The translations under genes and the position numbers were made by a program. From positions 1-34,538 of the forward strand of contig JBMNQG010000016.1 of the NCBI GenBank assembly GCA_050944015.1: a stretch of 34,538 bases of DNA, read 5' to 3'. This DNA is from DUOX01 sp050944015 (GTDB taxonomy: Bacteria > Bacillota > Clostridia > Oscillospirales > Oscillospiraceae). This document shows positions 6,822-17,514 of the stretch, piece after piece. The first letter of the stretch is position 1; each line of letters opens with the position of its first letter. Below the pieces are notes generated by a model. It was not told the origin of the DNA. It did not search any database and was given only the letters and a program-made list of their open reading frames with translations.

Positions 6822-9800
6822 ATGTCTTTTGTCCATCTGCATGTCCATAGCGAATACAGCCTGTTGGACGGTGCCTGCCGCATTGATGGGCTGGTCCAGC
6901 GCGTCCGGGATTTGGGACAGACTGCGGTGGCTATAACCGACCACGGCGTCATGTACGGCGCTGTGGCTTTTTATAAGGCGGCTGTGGCGGCGGGGATAAA
7001 GCCCATTATCGGCTGTGAAGTCTATGTTGCCCCCAGAAGCCGCATGGACAGGGATTACGAGCATTATAAGGACTACACCCACCTCATATTGCTGTGCAAG
7101 GACGAAGTCGGATACAAAAACCTCTGCTACCTTGTAAGCGTAAGTTTTCTAGAGGGTTTTTACATAAAGCCAAGAATAGACTGGGATCTTCTGAAGAAGC
7201 ATTCCCAAGGGCTGATTTGCCTTTCCGGCTGTATTGCCGGGGCCATTCCAAGGCTTATACTCCAGGACAATTACGCCGCGGCCAGGGAAAAGGCGATGGA
7301 ACTGCATAACGCCTTCGGAGAAGGCAATTTTTATTTGGAACTGCAGTACCATGGCATGGAAGAGGAGAAAAAGGCCATGGCTGGCCTTCTGCAAATCAGC
7401 GACGAGACTGGAATTCCCGTAGTGCTCACCAACGACGCCCATTACATCGCCCGGGAAGACTCCTATTACCAGGACGTGCTCATGTGCATCCAGACCGGCA
7501 AGACGGTAAACGACCCGGACCGCATGAAGTTTCAGGGGGACGATTTCTACCTCAAGTCCGAGGAGGAAATGCGGGCGCTTTTCCCCGACCGGCCGGATGC
7601 CATTGAAAATACCATTAAAATTGCCGACATGTGCAATTTCAAATACGAATTCGGCCACTACCATCTGCCTAAATTCCGCCTTCCGGAAGGGGAGACGGAC
7701 GGCTTTGAATACCTGCGCAAGCTCTGCCTGGCAGGCTTTAAAAAGCGCTACGGTGAAGGCACCGAGGAACTAAGAAAGCAGCTCGACTATGAACTGGACA
7801 TGATACGCAAAATGGGTTTCGTGGACTATTTTCTCATAGTCAGCGACTTTATAGCCTACGCAAAGAGCCGGAAGATACCCGTGGGACCCGGCAGGGGGAG
7901 CGCCGCAGGCAGCATGGTTTCATACTGCCTGAACATAACGGACGTTGACCCCATAAAGTACAAGCTCTTTTTCGAGCGATTCCTCAACCCGGAGCGCATC
8001 AGCATGCCGGATATAGATATCGACTTCTGCGTAAACCGCAGGGGCGAAGTGATAGATTATGTAAACCGAAAATACGGCTCTGATCATGTGGCTCAGATAG
8101 TCACCTTCGGCACCATGGCCGCCCGGGCCGCCATCCGGGACGTGGGCAGGGCACTGGACATCAGTTATGCCGAGTGCGACTCCGTGGCAAAGCAGGTGCC
8201 TCCTGCGCTGAACATCAAGCTGGACGAGGCTTTGAAGCTTTCCAAGCCTCTCCGGGATTTTTATGAGAGTGATGAGAGGCTCAGGAGCCTTATTGATACC
8301 GCCAGGGCGCTGGAGGGGATGCCCCGGCATGCCTCCACCCACGCTGCCGGCGTGGTTATTACGGAGCGGCCACTGTACGAATACGTGCCGCTGGCGAAAA
8401 ACGACGAGGCCATAGTCTGCCAATTTCCCATGACTACCCTGGAGGAGCTGGGGCTGCTTAAGATGGACTTTTTGGGCCTCCGGAACCTGACTGTCTTAGA
8501 GATGGCGGCCGAGCAGGTCCGGCGGCGCATGCCGGATTTCCGGGCGGAGGACATACCCGAAGACGACCCGGCGGTTTTCGAGATGCTTACGGCGGGGAAA
8601 ACTTCGGGAGTTTTCCAGCTGGAGAGCTCTGGGATGACCGGCGTCTGCATGAGCCTAAAGCCCAGGAGCATAGAGGATATAACGGCTATCATAGCCCTGT
8701 ACCGGCCCGGTCCCATGGACAGCATTCCCCGTTTTATTGAGTGCAAGAACAATCCCTCAAAAATCCGGTATAAGCATCCTCTTCTGGAGCCCATACTGAA
8801 CGTCACCTACGGCTGCATAGTCTATCAGGAGCAGGTTATAGAGATATTCCGGCGGCTGGCCGGCTTCTCCCTTGGCCAGGCGGATATGATACGCCGGGCT
8901 ATGTCCAAGAAAAAGGAGAAGGAGATATTAAAGGAGCGAAAAGCCTTTATTTACGGCGACCCGGAGCGGAGCATACCCGGAGCCGTGGCCAACGGGGTGC
9001 CTGAGGATGTGGCCGGCAGCATTTACGACGAAATACTGGACTTTGCAAACTACGCCTTTAACAAGGCCCATGCTGTGTCCTATGCCATAATCAGCTACCG
9101 CACCGCCTACATGAAGTGCCACTATCCCAGGGAATATATGGCGGCTTTACTTACCTCGGTTCTGGACAACAGCACCAAGGTGGCGGAATATATTGCCGAG
9201 TGCAAGGAAAACGGGATTGCAGTACTGCCTCCCGACATCAACGAGTCCGACGCGGATTTCACCGTCGTTGGCGGAAATATCCGCTTCGGCCTGGCGGCGG
9301 TGAAGAATGTGGGGCGGGGCTTCGTCCGCGCTCTAATGGAGGACAGGCAGCTAAACGGCAAGTTCGCCGCCTTTGACGAGTTTTGCCGGCGCATGTATGG
9401 CAAGGAGCTGAACCGCAGGGCCGTCGAGAGCCTTATCCGTGCGGGAGCCTTTGACAGCCTTGGCTACAAGCGCAGGCAGCTTCTTCAGGTGGTGGACAAG
9501 GTTATAGAGGGCGTGGCAGCCGAGGGGCACAAGAACATCGAAGGCCAGCTGGACCTGTTCGGGATTGAGGGCGGCCTTGAGGAGCCCCCCAGCGTGCTTG
9601 TCCTGCCGGATGTGCCCGAGTTTTCACCGCAGGAACTGATGGCAATGGAAAAGGAAACCACCGGCCTGTACCTCAGCGGCCATCCCATGGACCAGTACCG
9701 CGATGCCGCCCGGAGGGCCGGGACGGTTCCCATAGGCTCCATCCTCAGTGACTTTTCCTCGGAGGAGGGGCCCCGCAGGTTCAGCGACAATGGCATTGTA

Positions 9801-10289
9801 ACTGTAGCGGGAATTGTGGCCTCGGCCAAGACACGGACTACCAGGAACAACAGCCTTATGTCATATATCATGCTGGAGGACGACACCGGGGCCATGGAGC
9901 TTATCGCCTTCCAGAGGGCGCTGGACAACGGCGGAGGCTACATCAGGGAAAACGCCCCCATCATCGTTAAGGGACGCATTTCCCTGCGGGACGAAAAGGA
10001 GCCCCAGCTTGTGGTGGAGTCAATCAGGCCCCTCAGCGACCTGGGGCCCATTTCCGACCTAGAGCCACCGCCTTCAAAGGAGCAGAAACTCTATGTAAAA
10101 CTGCCTTCCGCAGATGACCCGGCCATGGTGCGTTTGGAAAAGCTGCTAGTTATGTTCCCGGGAAACAGCCAGATGGTGCTGTATTTTGAGGATACGAAAA
10201 AAAGGATGGGCGCCCGGTGCGTCATTCACGAGGCGTTGATAGAAGAGCTGCAGGAAATGTTTGGCAGCGAAAACGTGGTTGTTAAATAA
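6822..10289 (+). CDS. dnaE: DNA polymerase III alpha subunit, DnaE type
   Basis: This 1155-residue polymerase is the DnaE-type alpha subunit. In Firmicutes, which also have PolC, DnaE extends RNA primers on the lagging strand. Domains in order are: an N-terminal PHP domain with HLHVHSEYS (HxHxH at 5-9); the C-family polymerase core with GPGRGSAAGS and the catalytic PDIDIDF (D397, D399) and KMDFLG (D549) Asp residues; a helix-hairpin-helix region; and a C-terminal OB domain (from about residue 990). The start has AGGAGGT at seven bases. It lies 69 bases after whiA and before addB, as in other Clostridia. No exonuclease domain is inserted, so it is not PolC. Confidence 0.97.
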   Translation: MSFVHLHVHSEYSLLDGACRIDGLVQRVRDLGQTAVAITDHGVMYGAVAFYKAAVAAGIKPIIGCEVYVAPRSRMDRDYEHYKDYTHLILLCKDEVGYKNLCYLVSVSFLEGFYIKPRIDWDLLKKHSQGLICLSGCIAGAIPRLILQDNYAAAREKAMELHNAFGEGNFYLELQYHGMEEEKKAMAGLLQISDETGIPVVLTNDAHYIAREDSYYQDVLMCIQTGKTVNDPDRMKFQGDDFYLKSEEEMRALFPDRPDAIENTIKIADMCNFKYEFGHYHLPKFRLPEGETDGFEYLRKLCLAGFKKRYGEGTEELRKQLDYELDMIRKMGFVDYFLIVSDFIAYAKSRKIPVGPGRGSAAGSMVSYCLNITDVDPIKYKLFFERFLNPERISMPDIDIDFCVNRRGEVIDYVNRKYGSDHVAQIVTFGTMAARAAIRDVGRALDISYAECDSVAKQVPPALNIKLDEALKLSKPLRDFYESDERLRSLIDTARALEGMPRHASTHAAGVVITERPLYEYVPLAKNDEAIVCQFPMTTLEELGLLKMDFLGLRNLTVLEMAAEQVRRRMPDFRAEDIPEDDPAVFEMLTAGKTSGVFQLESSGMTGVCMSLKPRSIEDITAIIALYRPGPMDSIPRFIECKNNPSKIRYKHPLLEPILNVTYGCIVYQEQVIEIFRRLAGFSLGQADMIRRAMSKKKEKEILKERKAFIYGDPERSIPGAVANGVPEDVAGSIYDEILDFANYAFNKAHAVSYAIISYRTAYMKCHYPREYMAALLTSVLDNSTKVAEYIAECKENGIAVLPPDINESDADFTVVGGNIRFGLAAVKNVGRGFVRALMEDRQLNGKFAAFDEFCRRMYGKELNRRAVESLIRAGAFDSLGYKRRQLLQVVDKVIEGVAAEGHKNIEGQLDLFGIEGGLEEPPSVLVLPDVPEFSPQELMAMEKETTGLYLSGHPMDQYRDAARRAGTVPIGSILSDFSSEEGPRRFSDNGIVTVAGIVASAKTRTTRNNSLMSYIMLEDDTGAMELIAFQRALDNGGGYIRENAPIIVKGRISLRDEKEPQLVVESIRPLSDLGPISDLEPPPSKEQKLYVKLPSADDPAMVRLEKLLVMFPGNSQMVLYFEDTKKRMGARCVIHEALIEELQEMFGSENVVVK

Positions 10290-10301
10290 TGAAATAAGCC
10301 A

Positions 10302-10331
10302 GGAACCATTTCTTTTTCGAGAAATGGTTCC
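10302..10331 (+). other. Perfect 12-bp hairpin between dnaE and addB
   Basis: GGAACCATTTCT (10302-10313) is the exact reverse complement of AGAAATGGTTCC (10320-10331), with a further T-G pair and a four-base loop. The sequence after it is AAATCATAA, so there is no U-tract. It fills much of the 67-base gap before the addB start and may be an attenuator, RNase site or stability element. Confidence 0.6.
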
Positions 10332-10356
10332 AAATCATAATCCGGGAGGGAAGGGC

Positions 10357-13300
10357 TTGCTGAAGCTTATATTGGGCAGGGCTGGAAGCGGAAAGACTGC
10401 CCGCATTATGGAAGAAATCAAACAGGGCGTGGACAGCCGCAAAGGCGGGCTTATCCTGCTGGTGCCGGAGCAGTACAGCCACGAGGCGGAAAGGGAGCTG
10501 TGCAGGGTTTGCGGCGACGCCATGAGCCTGTATGCCGAGGTTTTAAGTTTCAGCCGGCTGGCAAGCCGCGTGGAGTCGGAAGTGGGCGGCGGCGCCAAGC
10601 TCTTGGACAAGGGCGGGCGCATGCTGTGCATGGCCCTGGCGGTGGATGCGGTGGCCTCCAGGCTTCGCATTTACGGGCAGGCGAGACGCAGCCCGGAGCT
10701 GCAGGAGAGCCTGCTGAAGGCAATTGACGAGCTCAAGAGCGCCTGCGTTAATTCCGATGCCCTGCTTAAAGCGTCTGAATCAGCCACAGGCTATCTGGGC
10801 GACAAGCTCTGGGACATGTCCCTGATACTGGGCTCATATGAGGCCGTTGTGGCCAGAAGCGGTGTTGACCCGTCGGACAGGCTTACCCGCCTTGCGGAAA
10901 ATTTGCACCGTAGCAGCATAGGTGCGGGCAGTTGCATATATATTGACGGATTTACCGACTTTACCGCCCAGGAAATGCTGGTAATCCGGGCCCTTATCCG
11001 GGCGGGAGCGGAGCTTGCCGTCTGCCTGACCTGCGAGAGCCTGAAGGAGGGCAGCGAGGTTTTTGAAATTTCACGGCGCGCGGCCCTGGCCCTGCTGCGT
11101 CTGGCAAAGGAGTGCGGCTGCGATACCGAAGTGGAGTACATGTCGGAGAGGAGCCCCGACAAATCCCCCAGCCTGGCGTTTTTGGAAGAGAACCTGTTCG
11201 GCTACACAATGGAGAGGTTTGACGACAGGGAAAACACAATAGAGCTTTACCAGGCAGACAGCATTGTGGGGGAATGCGAGCTGGCGGCAGCCAGGGCTTT
11301 GGAGCTTGTAAGGGAGAGGAACTGCCGGTGGAGGGACATTTCCATTGCCGTGCGGAGCTTTGAGGCATACCGCCCCATTCTGGAAAGCGTTTTTGAACGC
11401 TACGGCGTCCCCCTCTACATGAGCCGCAAAAGCGACATACTGCAAAAGCCCCTGCCCGCTCTGATTGTTTCTGCCTTTGAGATTATAACCGGCGGATGGG
11501 CATACGACGCGGTGTTCAGCTACCTGAAAACCGGTCTTGTGGGTATATCTCCCGAGGACTGCGACTTACTTGAAAATTATGTAATTTTGTGGAGCATCCG
11601 CGGCAATGCCTGGACAAAGCCTGAAGATTGGTCCCTTAACCCCCAGGGCTACGGCGCCGAGGACACCGAGGAGACCGCCCGGACCCTGAAAAAGATAAAT
11701 GCCCTGCGCAGGCAGGTTGCGGCTCCTTTGGCCCGCCTGCAGGAGCGCGGAAAGGCGGCCAAAACCGCCCGGGAGCAGGTTATGGCTCTCAGTCGGTTCT
11801 GTGACGAAATAGACCTGCAGGGAAATCTGCGCCGCAGGGCGGAAGAGCTGAGGCAGAAAGGCCGGCTGGCCCTGGCCGCCGAGTATGTGCAGTTTTGGGA
11901 CATAGTGGTAAGCGCCCTGGAGCAGTGCGCTGAGGTACTGGGCGACGCCCATCTGGAGCAGGAGACCTTTGCCCGGTTCTGGACCCTGATGCTGTCCAGC
12001 TACGATGTGGGCACCATACCAATTTCACTGGACCGCGTTTCCGCCGGCGACATGGACCGGATGCGCCGCAGGCACATAAAGCACCTGATAGTTTTGGGAG
12101 CAACGGACCAGCGCCTGCCCCAGATTTCCGAGGACAGCGGTATTTTTACAGATAGCGAGAGGGATGAGCTCGTGCAGCTTGGGCTTGATATTGGGGGAGC
12201 GGGAGATGAAAAGCTCCTGCGGGAATTCTGCCTGATTTACAACTGCCTGAGCCTGCCTTCCGAGACCCTTGTCATGACCTGCCCGGCCTACGGCCCGGAG
12301 GGGGAGGAGTCCCGGCCTTCCTTCGTAGTGAACCGCATTGCTCTTCTTTTTGAAAAAACCCTGCTGGCTCCCGACCGGGAGAAGATAAAGTCCTCCGCCC
12401 CGGTTCCTGCCTTCGAGCTGGCGATTACGGAGGGCAGCAGTCCCCAGGCTGCGGCGGCTAGAGAGTATTTTCTTTCCGGCCCTGAGAGCAGGGCGCGCCT
12501 GGAGGCCTTGAAAGAGGCCGCCAAAACCGCCCGGGGCAGGCTTTCCCCATCGGCGGTAAAGCTGCTTTACGGGGAAAAGCTGAGGCTCTCCGCCTCCCGT
12601 GTGGACGCCTTCTCCTCCTGCCGCTTTGCCTATTTCCTGCAGTACGGGCTGAGGCTTAAGCCCCGGAAGCCTGCGGGCTTCAATCCTCCGGAGATGGGCA
12701 GCTTCATGCACTACGTGCTGGAGGGAGTGTCCAATGAGGCCATGAGGCTGGGGGGCTTTGGCAGCATTGACGAAAAGAAGCTTTACGAGCTTACGGACAA
12801 GTACGTGGAGAAATACGTCCATGAAGAGCTGAACGATTTCAGGGAGCGCTCCGCCAGGTTCATATACCTTTTCCGGCGACTTACCAAAACTGTGCGCCAG
12901 GTGGTGTACGACATGGCCCAGGAGCTGAAAGTATCGGATTTCGTGCCTTTTGACTTTGAGCTGGATTTTTCCGGCGGCGACGGCAAGCTGCCTCCCGTAA
13001 TCATAGGGGATGGCGAGGAGGAGCTCGCCGTAACGGGTATCGCCGACCGGGTGGACGGCTGGATTTCCGACGGAAAACTCTATATCCGGGTGGTGGACTA
13101 CAAAACGGGGAAAAAGTCCTTTTCCCTGTCCGACGTATGGTACGGCATGGGACTGCAGATGCTAATGTACCTGTTCACTCTGGAGCGGGCAGGCCGGAAT
13201 GTGTACGGCTATGAGATAGTTCCCGCCGGCGTCCTCTATGTTCCCGCCCGGGATGTCCTCGTTTCGGCGGAGCACAATATCAGCGATGAGGATATTATCA

Positions 13301-13704
13301 GGAAAAAGGCTAAATCATTAAAGCGCAGCGGCCTGATTTTGAATAGCCCCCAGATTATTGCCGCCATGGAAAAGGGCGAAAAGTTCAGGTTCCTGCCGGT
13401 CAAGTTTAACAAGGACGGCGAAATTGTGGGGGACAGCCTTGCAACCCTGGAGCAATTGGGGAAGCTCAGCCGGTTTATTGACAAGACCCTGCGGGAAATG
13501 GCTGGAGAACTGCGACGGGGCAGCATAGCCGCGGACCCTTATTTCAGGGGGCAGCAGGAAAACGCCTGCCTGTGGTGCGACTATATTGACGCCTGCCATT
13601 TTGACGAGACCCGTGACAAGCGGCGCTTCCTGACGAGGCTCAAGCCCCCCGAGGTCTGGAGCAGGATAGAAGACGCGACAAATACGGATAAGGAGACGAC
13701 ATGA
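10357..13704 (+). CDS. addB: Helicase-nuclease AddAB subunit AddB
   Basis: AddB with AddA forms the Firmicute counterpart of RecBCD: it unwinds and resects double-strand breaks and loads RecA after Chi. The 1115-residue protein begins with a P-loop, GRAGSGKT (7-14). A RecB-type nuclease motif VVDYKTGKKSF has D914 and K916. Four Cys (C755, then C1071, C1074 and C1080 in CLWCDYIDAC) form the iron-sulfur cluster signature that braces the nuclease domain. The frame is open 32 codons further upstream, but the family starts MLKLILGRAGSG, which matches the TTG at 10357 with GGGAGGG six bases before it; I take this TTG as the start. The stop overlaps the addA translation start region. Confidence 0.95.
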   Translation: MLKLILGRAGSGKTARIMEEIKQGVDSRKGGLILLVPEQYSHEAERELCRVCGDAMSLYAEVLSFSRLASRVESEVGGGAKLLDKGGRMLCMALAVDAVASRLRIYGQARRSPELQESLLKAIDELKSACVNSDALLKASESATGYLGDKLWDMSLILGSYEAVVARSGVDPSDRLTRLAENLHRSSIGAGSCIYIDGFTDFTAQEMLVIRALIRAGAELAVCLTCESLKEGSEVFEISRRAALALLRLAKECGCDTEVEYMSERSPDKSPSLAFLEENLFGYTMERFDDRENTIELYQADSIVGECELAAARALELVRERNCRWRDISIAVRSFEAYRPILESVFERYGVPLYMSRKSDILQKPLPALIVSAFEIITGGWAYDAVFSYLKTGLVGISPEDCDLLENYVILWSIRGNAWTKPEDWSLNPQGYGAEDTEETARTLKKINALRRQVAAPLARLQERGKAAKTAREQVMALSRFCDEIDLQGNLRRRAEELRQKGRLALAAEYVQFWDIVVSALEQCAEVLGDAHLEQETFARFWTLMLSSYDVGTIPISLDRVSAGDMDRMRRRHIKHLIVLGATDQRLPQISEDSGIFTDSERDELVQLGLDIGGAGDEKLLREFCLIYNCLSLPSETLVMTCPAYGPEGEESRPSFVVNRIALLFEKTLLAPDREKIKSSAPVPAFELAITEGSSPQAAAAREYFLSGPESRARLEALKEAAKTARGRLSPSAVKLLYGEKLRLSASRVDAFSSCRFAYFLQYGLRLKPRKPAGFNPPEMGSFMHYVLEGVSNEAMRLGGFGSIDEKKLYELTDKYVEKYVHEELNDFRERSARFIYLFRRLTKTVRQVVYDMAQELKVSDFVPFDFELDFSGGDGKLPPVIIGDGEEELAVTGIADRVDGWISDGKLYIRVVDYKTGKKSFSLSDVWYGMGLQMLMYLFTLERAGRNVYGYEIVPAGVLYVPARDVLVSAEHNISDEDIIRKKAKSLKRSGLILNSPQIIAAMEKGEKFRFLPVKFNKDGEIVGDSLATLEQLGKLSRFIDKTLREMAGELRRGSIAADPYFRGQQENACLWCDYIDACHFDETRDKRRFLTRLKPPEVWSRIEDATNTDKETT

Positions 13705-13705
13705 G

Positions 13706-16700
13706 ATGGCGGATATAAAGCTTACGCCCAATCAGGAGCTGGTGGTGAAATCCCGCGGCAGCGCCCTGCTGGTCTCAGCCGCTGCCGGCAGCGGCAAGAC
13801 CCGGGTGCTGGTGGAGCGGCTCATGTCATATATAACGGATGAGGAGAACCCCAGGGACATTGACACGTTCCTTATTATTACATACACCCGCGCCGCCGCC
13901 GCAGAGCTGCGAAGCCGGATTCTGGAGGAGCTGGACAAGCGCCTTGCCGCCGACCCGGGCAACAAAAGGCTCCGTCGGCAGTCGGCCCTGTGCTATGGGG
14001 CCCAGATAGGCACAATACACAGCTTCTGCACCAGGGTGATTCGGGAAAACTGCCATCTGCTGGGGATTGCGCCGGACTTTAAGGTCATGGAGGAGGACAG
14101 GAGCGAAGAGATTAAAGCCTTGGTTCTGGAAAAGCTGCTGGAGGACGCCTATGAGGACATAGACAGGGACGAAGGTTTCCGCCTGCTGGTGGACACCGTG
14201 GGAGCGGGCAGGGACGACTCCCACCTCTCCGAGATTATCCTTTCCCTGTACAAAAGCATGCAGAGCCACGCCTATCCCAGGGATTGGGCCCAGAAGCAGA
14301 TAGAATCCATGGACCTGTCCCATGCTGCGGACGCAGGTGATACCATATGGGGAAAACACCTGCTGGGGAGAGCTGTGTCCACGGCGGATTACTGGATACG
14401 TGAGCTGGACAGGCTGCTTGGCGTAATCTACTCCAATGAGGAAAACGCTCCGCTTGCAAAGGCATACGGGGAAAGCATAGCCGAGACCGCCGACGCCGTC
14501 CGGGGCCTGTGCCTGTCCCTCCGGGAAGGAAAATGGGATGCGGCGGCGCGGCATTTTCCCGTGCCCTTCCCCAAGCTGAAGAGCCTGCGAAATTTTGAAA
14601 ACGAAGAGCTGAAGGAATATGTCAAGGCCCGCCGCGACGCCTGCAAAAAGGACATGGAGAAGCTGGAGGAGCTTTTTTCCGATAGCTCCTCACAGCTTAT
14701 AGGGGACATGGAAAAAACCCGCCCGGCCATGGAGGCCCTGCTACGCCTTGCCCTGGACTTTGACGCCGCCTATTCAAGGGAAAAGTGGCGGCTCGGCCTT
14801 CTGGACTTTTCAGATTTGGAGCACTTGGCCGTAAGGCTGCTGGTGGACAGGGAAAAAGGAGCCCCCACCTGGCTGGCGGTGGAGCTCAGCCAGAAATATA
14901 CGGAAATAATGATAGACGAATACCAGGACGTAAACGCCGTCCAGGAGCTTATCTTTAAGGCAGTATCCAACGGCGGGCGGAACCTTTTTATGGTTGGGGA
15001 CGTAAAGCAGTCCATCTACCGCTTCCGCCTGGCTGACCCGGGGATTTTTATAGACAAATACCTGCGCTACTCGGATATCGAAACAGCTCCCGAAGGCGAC
15101 AGCCCTGAATCTCTGATACCCCCTGAGAATCCGGAAACGGGCTCCTCCGAGCTTCTTGCCCCGGAAGAGGGGCGGCGTATACTGCTTCAGGAAAACTTCC
15201 GCTCCAGGGCCTCGGTTTTGAAAGCGGTAAACCACGTCTTTAGAAATATTATGTCAACCGAATTAGGCGAGCTGGATTACGATGATAATGCCGAGCTGAA
15301 GCCCGGCGCCCAATACCCCGAAGGGGACTGCCCCGTGGAGCTGAACATTTTGGCCCTGCCGGAGGCGGAAGGGGAGGAGGAGAGCCCCCACAAAACGGAG
15401 ATTGAAGCGGAATATGTGGCCCGCAAAATAAGGGAGCTTGTGGATACGGGTACCATGGTTTATGAAAAAGGCGTAACCAGGCCCCTGGATTACGGGGATA
15501 TAGTCATACTCCTGCGCTCTCCAAACTCCAGCGGCCAGACATTCAGGAGGGCCCTGGCCGCCAGGGGCATACCCGTTCTGGCGGAGCAGGGGGGCGACTT
15601 TTTCGCCTCCTTGGAAATATCCGTCATGATTTCCCTGCTGGCGGTTATAGACAACCCCCATCAGGACGTGCCTCTTATTTCGGTGCTTCGGTCCCCCCTG
15701 TTCGGCTTTACGCCGGACGAACTGGCTCTTATCCGGACCTGCGACAGAACCGGGGATTTCTATACCGCCTTGAAGGCAGCCTCGCAGGATAACCCCAAGT
15801 GCCGGGCGTTTCTGGAAAAGCTCCAGGAATTGAGGGAAGTTGCCCCGGATATGTCCGTTGACGCCCTGATATGGCATGTCTACACCCAGCTTGACATTAT
15901 AGCCCTTACCTGCGCAATTAAAGATGGTGAGACAGGCAGGGAGAATTTGATGCTCCTGCTGGAATATGCCCGGAAGTTTGAGGAAAACGGGTACCGGGGG
16001 TTGTTCCGGTTCGTGGCTTGGCTCCGCAGGCTGGCGGAAAAAGGGGAGGAGCCCAGGGTGGGTGCTGCCAAGCCCGGTTCGGCTGTTCGGATAATGAGCA
16101 TACACAAGTCGAAGGGCTTGGAGTTCCCGGTGGTATTTCTGTCGGATACCGCCAGGCGGTTTAATAAAAACGATTTAAGACGCAGGGTCCTGGTCCATCC
16201 GGAGCTGGGCCTGGGACCAAAGCTGACGGACGCGGACAGGGGGCTTGAATACCCTACCCTGGCCAGAAAGGCCATAAAGTACCGTTTGGAAATTGAAAAC
16301 CTCTCCGAGGAGATGAGAATCCTCTACGTGGCCATGACCAGGCCCAAGGAAAGACTGTTTATCACATGTGCCTTAAAGGACCCGCAAGACCTGATTGGCA
16401 AACTTCAGGAGAGCCTGGGCAGGCCCATATCCCCCCGGGTGCTTGAAAGGGCTCTCTCCCCCGCCCACTGGCTTATTCAGGCGGCGCTCCTTGACGAGGA
16501 AGGCGTTATAAAATTAAACATCGTCAACACAGGCAGGGAAGCGGAGGAGACTGGAAAGGACGCAGCGGCGAGCCTGCCGGCGGGCAGCGGTGGGGACGAG
16601 CCGGCGTCCGAAACCTCCGAGGCTGCTCATAGGGCCTATCAGGAGCTTGCCCGCCAGTTGGATTTCGTATATCCACATGCCTCCGTCGTGGAGCTGCCCT

Positions 16701-17350
16701 CCAAGCTGACGGCCACCGAGATGAAGGGAAGAACCATCCCAGCAGAAATGGCGGAGGAAGCCGCGCGGCTGAGCGTGGATGAGGCGGACTTCAGCTTCCG
16801 CCGCCCCGACTTCGTAAAGAAGGAGACGCCCCTTACCGGGGTGGAGCGTGGAAATGCAACCCATTCAGTTATGCAGTACATAGAGTTTTCCCGCACCGGC
16901 AGCCTGGAGGAAATTGAAGAGGAAATCTCCCGCCTTGCCGCTTTGGGGCACCTTACGGAAAAAGAGGCCCGGGTGGTAGACAGGCAGGCGGTTTTGGACT
17001 TCTTCCGCTCCGAACTGGGAAGCCGGGTGCTGAAGGCGGACAGGGTTCTCCGAGAGTTCAGATTCTCCATCCTGTGTCCCGCCGAGGACTTTTTTGAAAC
17101 GGAGCCGGGAGAGGAAGTGCTGCTGCAGGGCGTGGTGGACTGCTGTATAGAGGAAGAAGGAGAGTTAACAATAATTGACTATAAAACAGATTATGTAAAT
17201 CAATCCAACATCAATGAACGCATTGACCTGTACTCCGGCCAGCTTCGCACCTACGCCATGGCCATGAAGCGCATTACCGGAAAACCCGTTAGGCAGGCCG
17301 TGATATATTTTCTTCAGGCCGGCATATCCGCAGAGGTAGCACTAAGCTAG
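13706..17350 (+). CDS. addA: Helicase-nuclease AddAB subunit AddA
   Basis: This 1214-residue partner of AddB carries the UvrD/Rep-type superfamily 1 helicase and a second RecB-type nuclease. The P-loop AAAGSGKT includes K31, Walker B is MIDEYQDVN (D404/E405), and NFRSR and SIHKSKGLEFPVVF are further helicase motifs. The C-terminal nuclease has IIDYKTDYV (D1158, K1160). The ATG follows the addB stop by one base with AAGGAG in front, so the two subunits are translationally coupled. Two Glu/Pro/Ser-rich insertions, near residues 455-485 and 945-970, look like flexible linkers. No terminator is visible right after the stop; only a 6-bp AAGCTA/TAGCTT pairing is present. Confidence 0.96.
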   Translation: MADIKLTPNQELVVKSRGSALLVSAAAGSGKTRVLVERLMSYITDEENPRDIDTFLIITYTRAAAAELRSRILEELDKRLAADPGNKRLRRQSALCYGAQIGTIHSFCTRVIRENCHLLGIAPDFKVMEEDRSEEIKALVLEKLLEDAYEDIDRDEGFRLLVDTVGAGRDDSHLSEIILSLYKSMQSHAYPRDWAQKQIESMDLSHAADAGDTIWGKHLLGRAVSTADYWIRELDRLLGVIYSNEENAPLAKAYGESIAETADAVRGLCLSLREGKWDAAARHFPVPFPKLKSLRNFENEELKEYVKARRDACKKDMEKLEELFSDSSSQLIGDMEKTRPAMEALLRLALDFDAAYSREKWRLGLLDFSDLEHLAVRLLVDREKGAPTWLAVELSQKYTEIMIDEYQDVNAVQELIFKAVSNGGRNLFMVGDVKQSIYRFRLADPGIFIDKYLRYSDIETAPEGDSPESLIPPENPETGSSELLAPEEGRRILLQENFRSRASVLKAVNHVFRNIMSTELGELDYDDNAELKPGAQYPEGDCPVELNILALPEAEGEEESPHKTEIEAEYVARKIRELVDTGTMVYEKGVTRPLDYGDIVILLRSPNSSGQTFRRALAARGIPVLAEQGGDFFASLEISVMISLLAVIDNPHQDVPLISVLRSPLFGFTPDELALIRTCDRTGDFYTALKAASQDNPKCRAFLEKLQELREVAPDMSVDALIWHVYTQLDIIALTCAIKDGETGRENLMLLLEYARKFEENGYRGLFRFVAWLRRLAEKGEEPRVGAAKPGSAVRIMSIHKSKGLEFPVVFLSDTARRFNKNDLRRRVLVHPELGLGPKLTDADRGLEYPTLARKAIKYRLEIENLSEEMRILYVAMTRPKERLFITCALKDPQDLIGKLQESLGRPISPRVLERALSPAHWLIQAALLDEEGVIKLNIVNTGREAEETGKDAAASLPAGSGGDEPASETSEAAHRAYQELARQLDFVYPHASVVELPSKLTATEMKGRTIPAEMAEEAARLSVDEADFSFRRPDFVKKETPLTGVERGNATHSVMQYIEFSRTGSLEEIEEEISRLAALGHLTEKEARVVDRQAVLDFFRSELGSRVLKADRVLREFRFSILCPAEDFFETEPGEEVLLQGVVDCCIEEEGELTIIDYKTDYVNQSNINERIDLYSGQLRTYAMAMKRITGKPVRQAVIYFLQAGISAEVALS

Positions 17351-17424
17351 CAAATAGCTTGTCAGATGGCGTAATTGCCCCGCCTATATGGAAAATGAAT
17401 TAGATATGAATTTTCTAAAAAATG

Positions 17425-17453
17425 TTGCAAAATTGAAATCTCTGTGCTACAAT
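17425..17453 (+). promoter_or_regulatory. Extended -10 promoter of rpmE
   Basis: TTGCAA (17425-17430), 17 bases, then TACAAT (17448-17453), with TG one base before the -10 (TGC-TACAAT). It lies about 60 bases before rpmE. Confidence 0.7.
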
Positions 17454-17514
17454 ACCATTTGCGCCTTAAGAATGTATGAAACATATACCCCACTCGAGAA
17501 AGAGGTGAACATAG

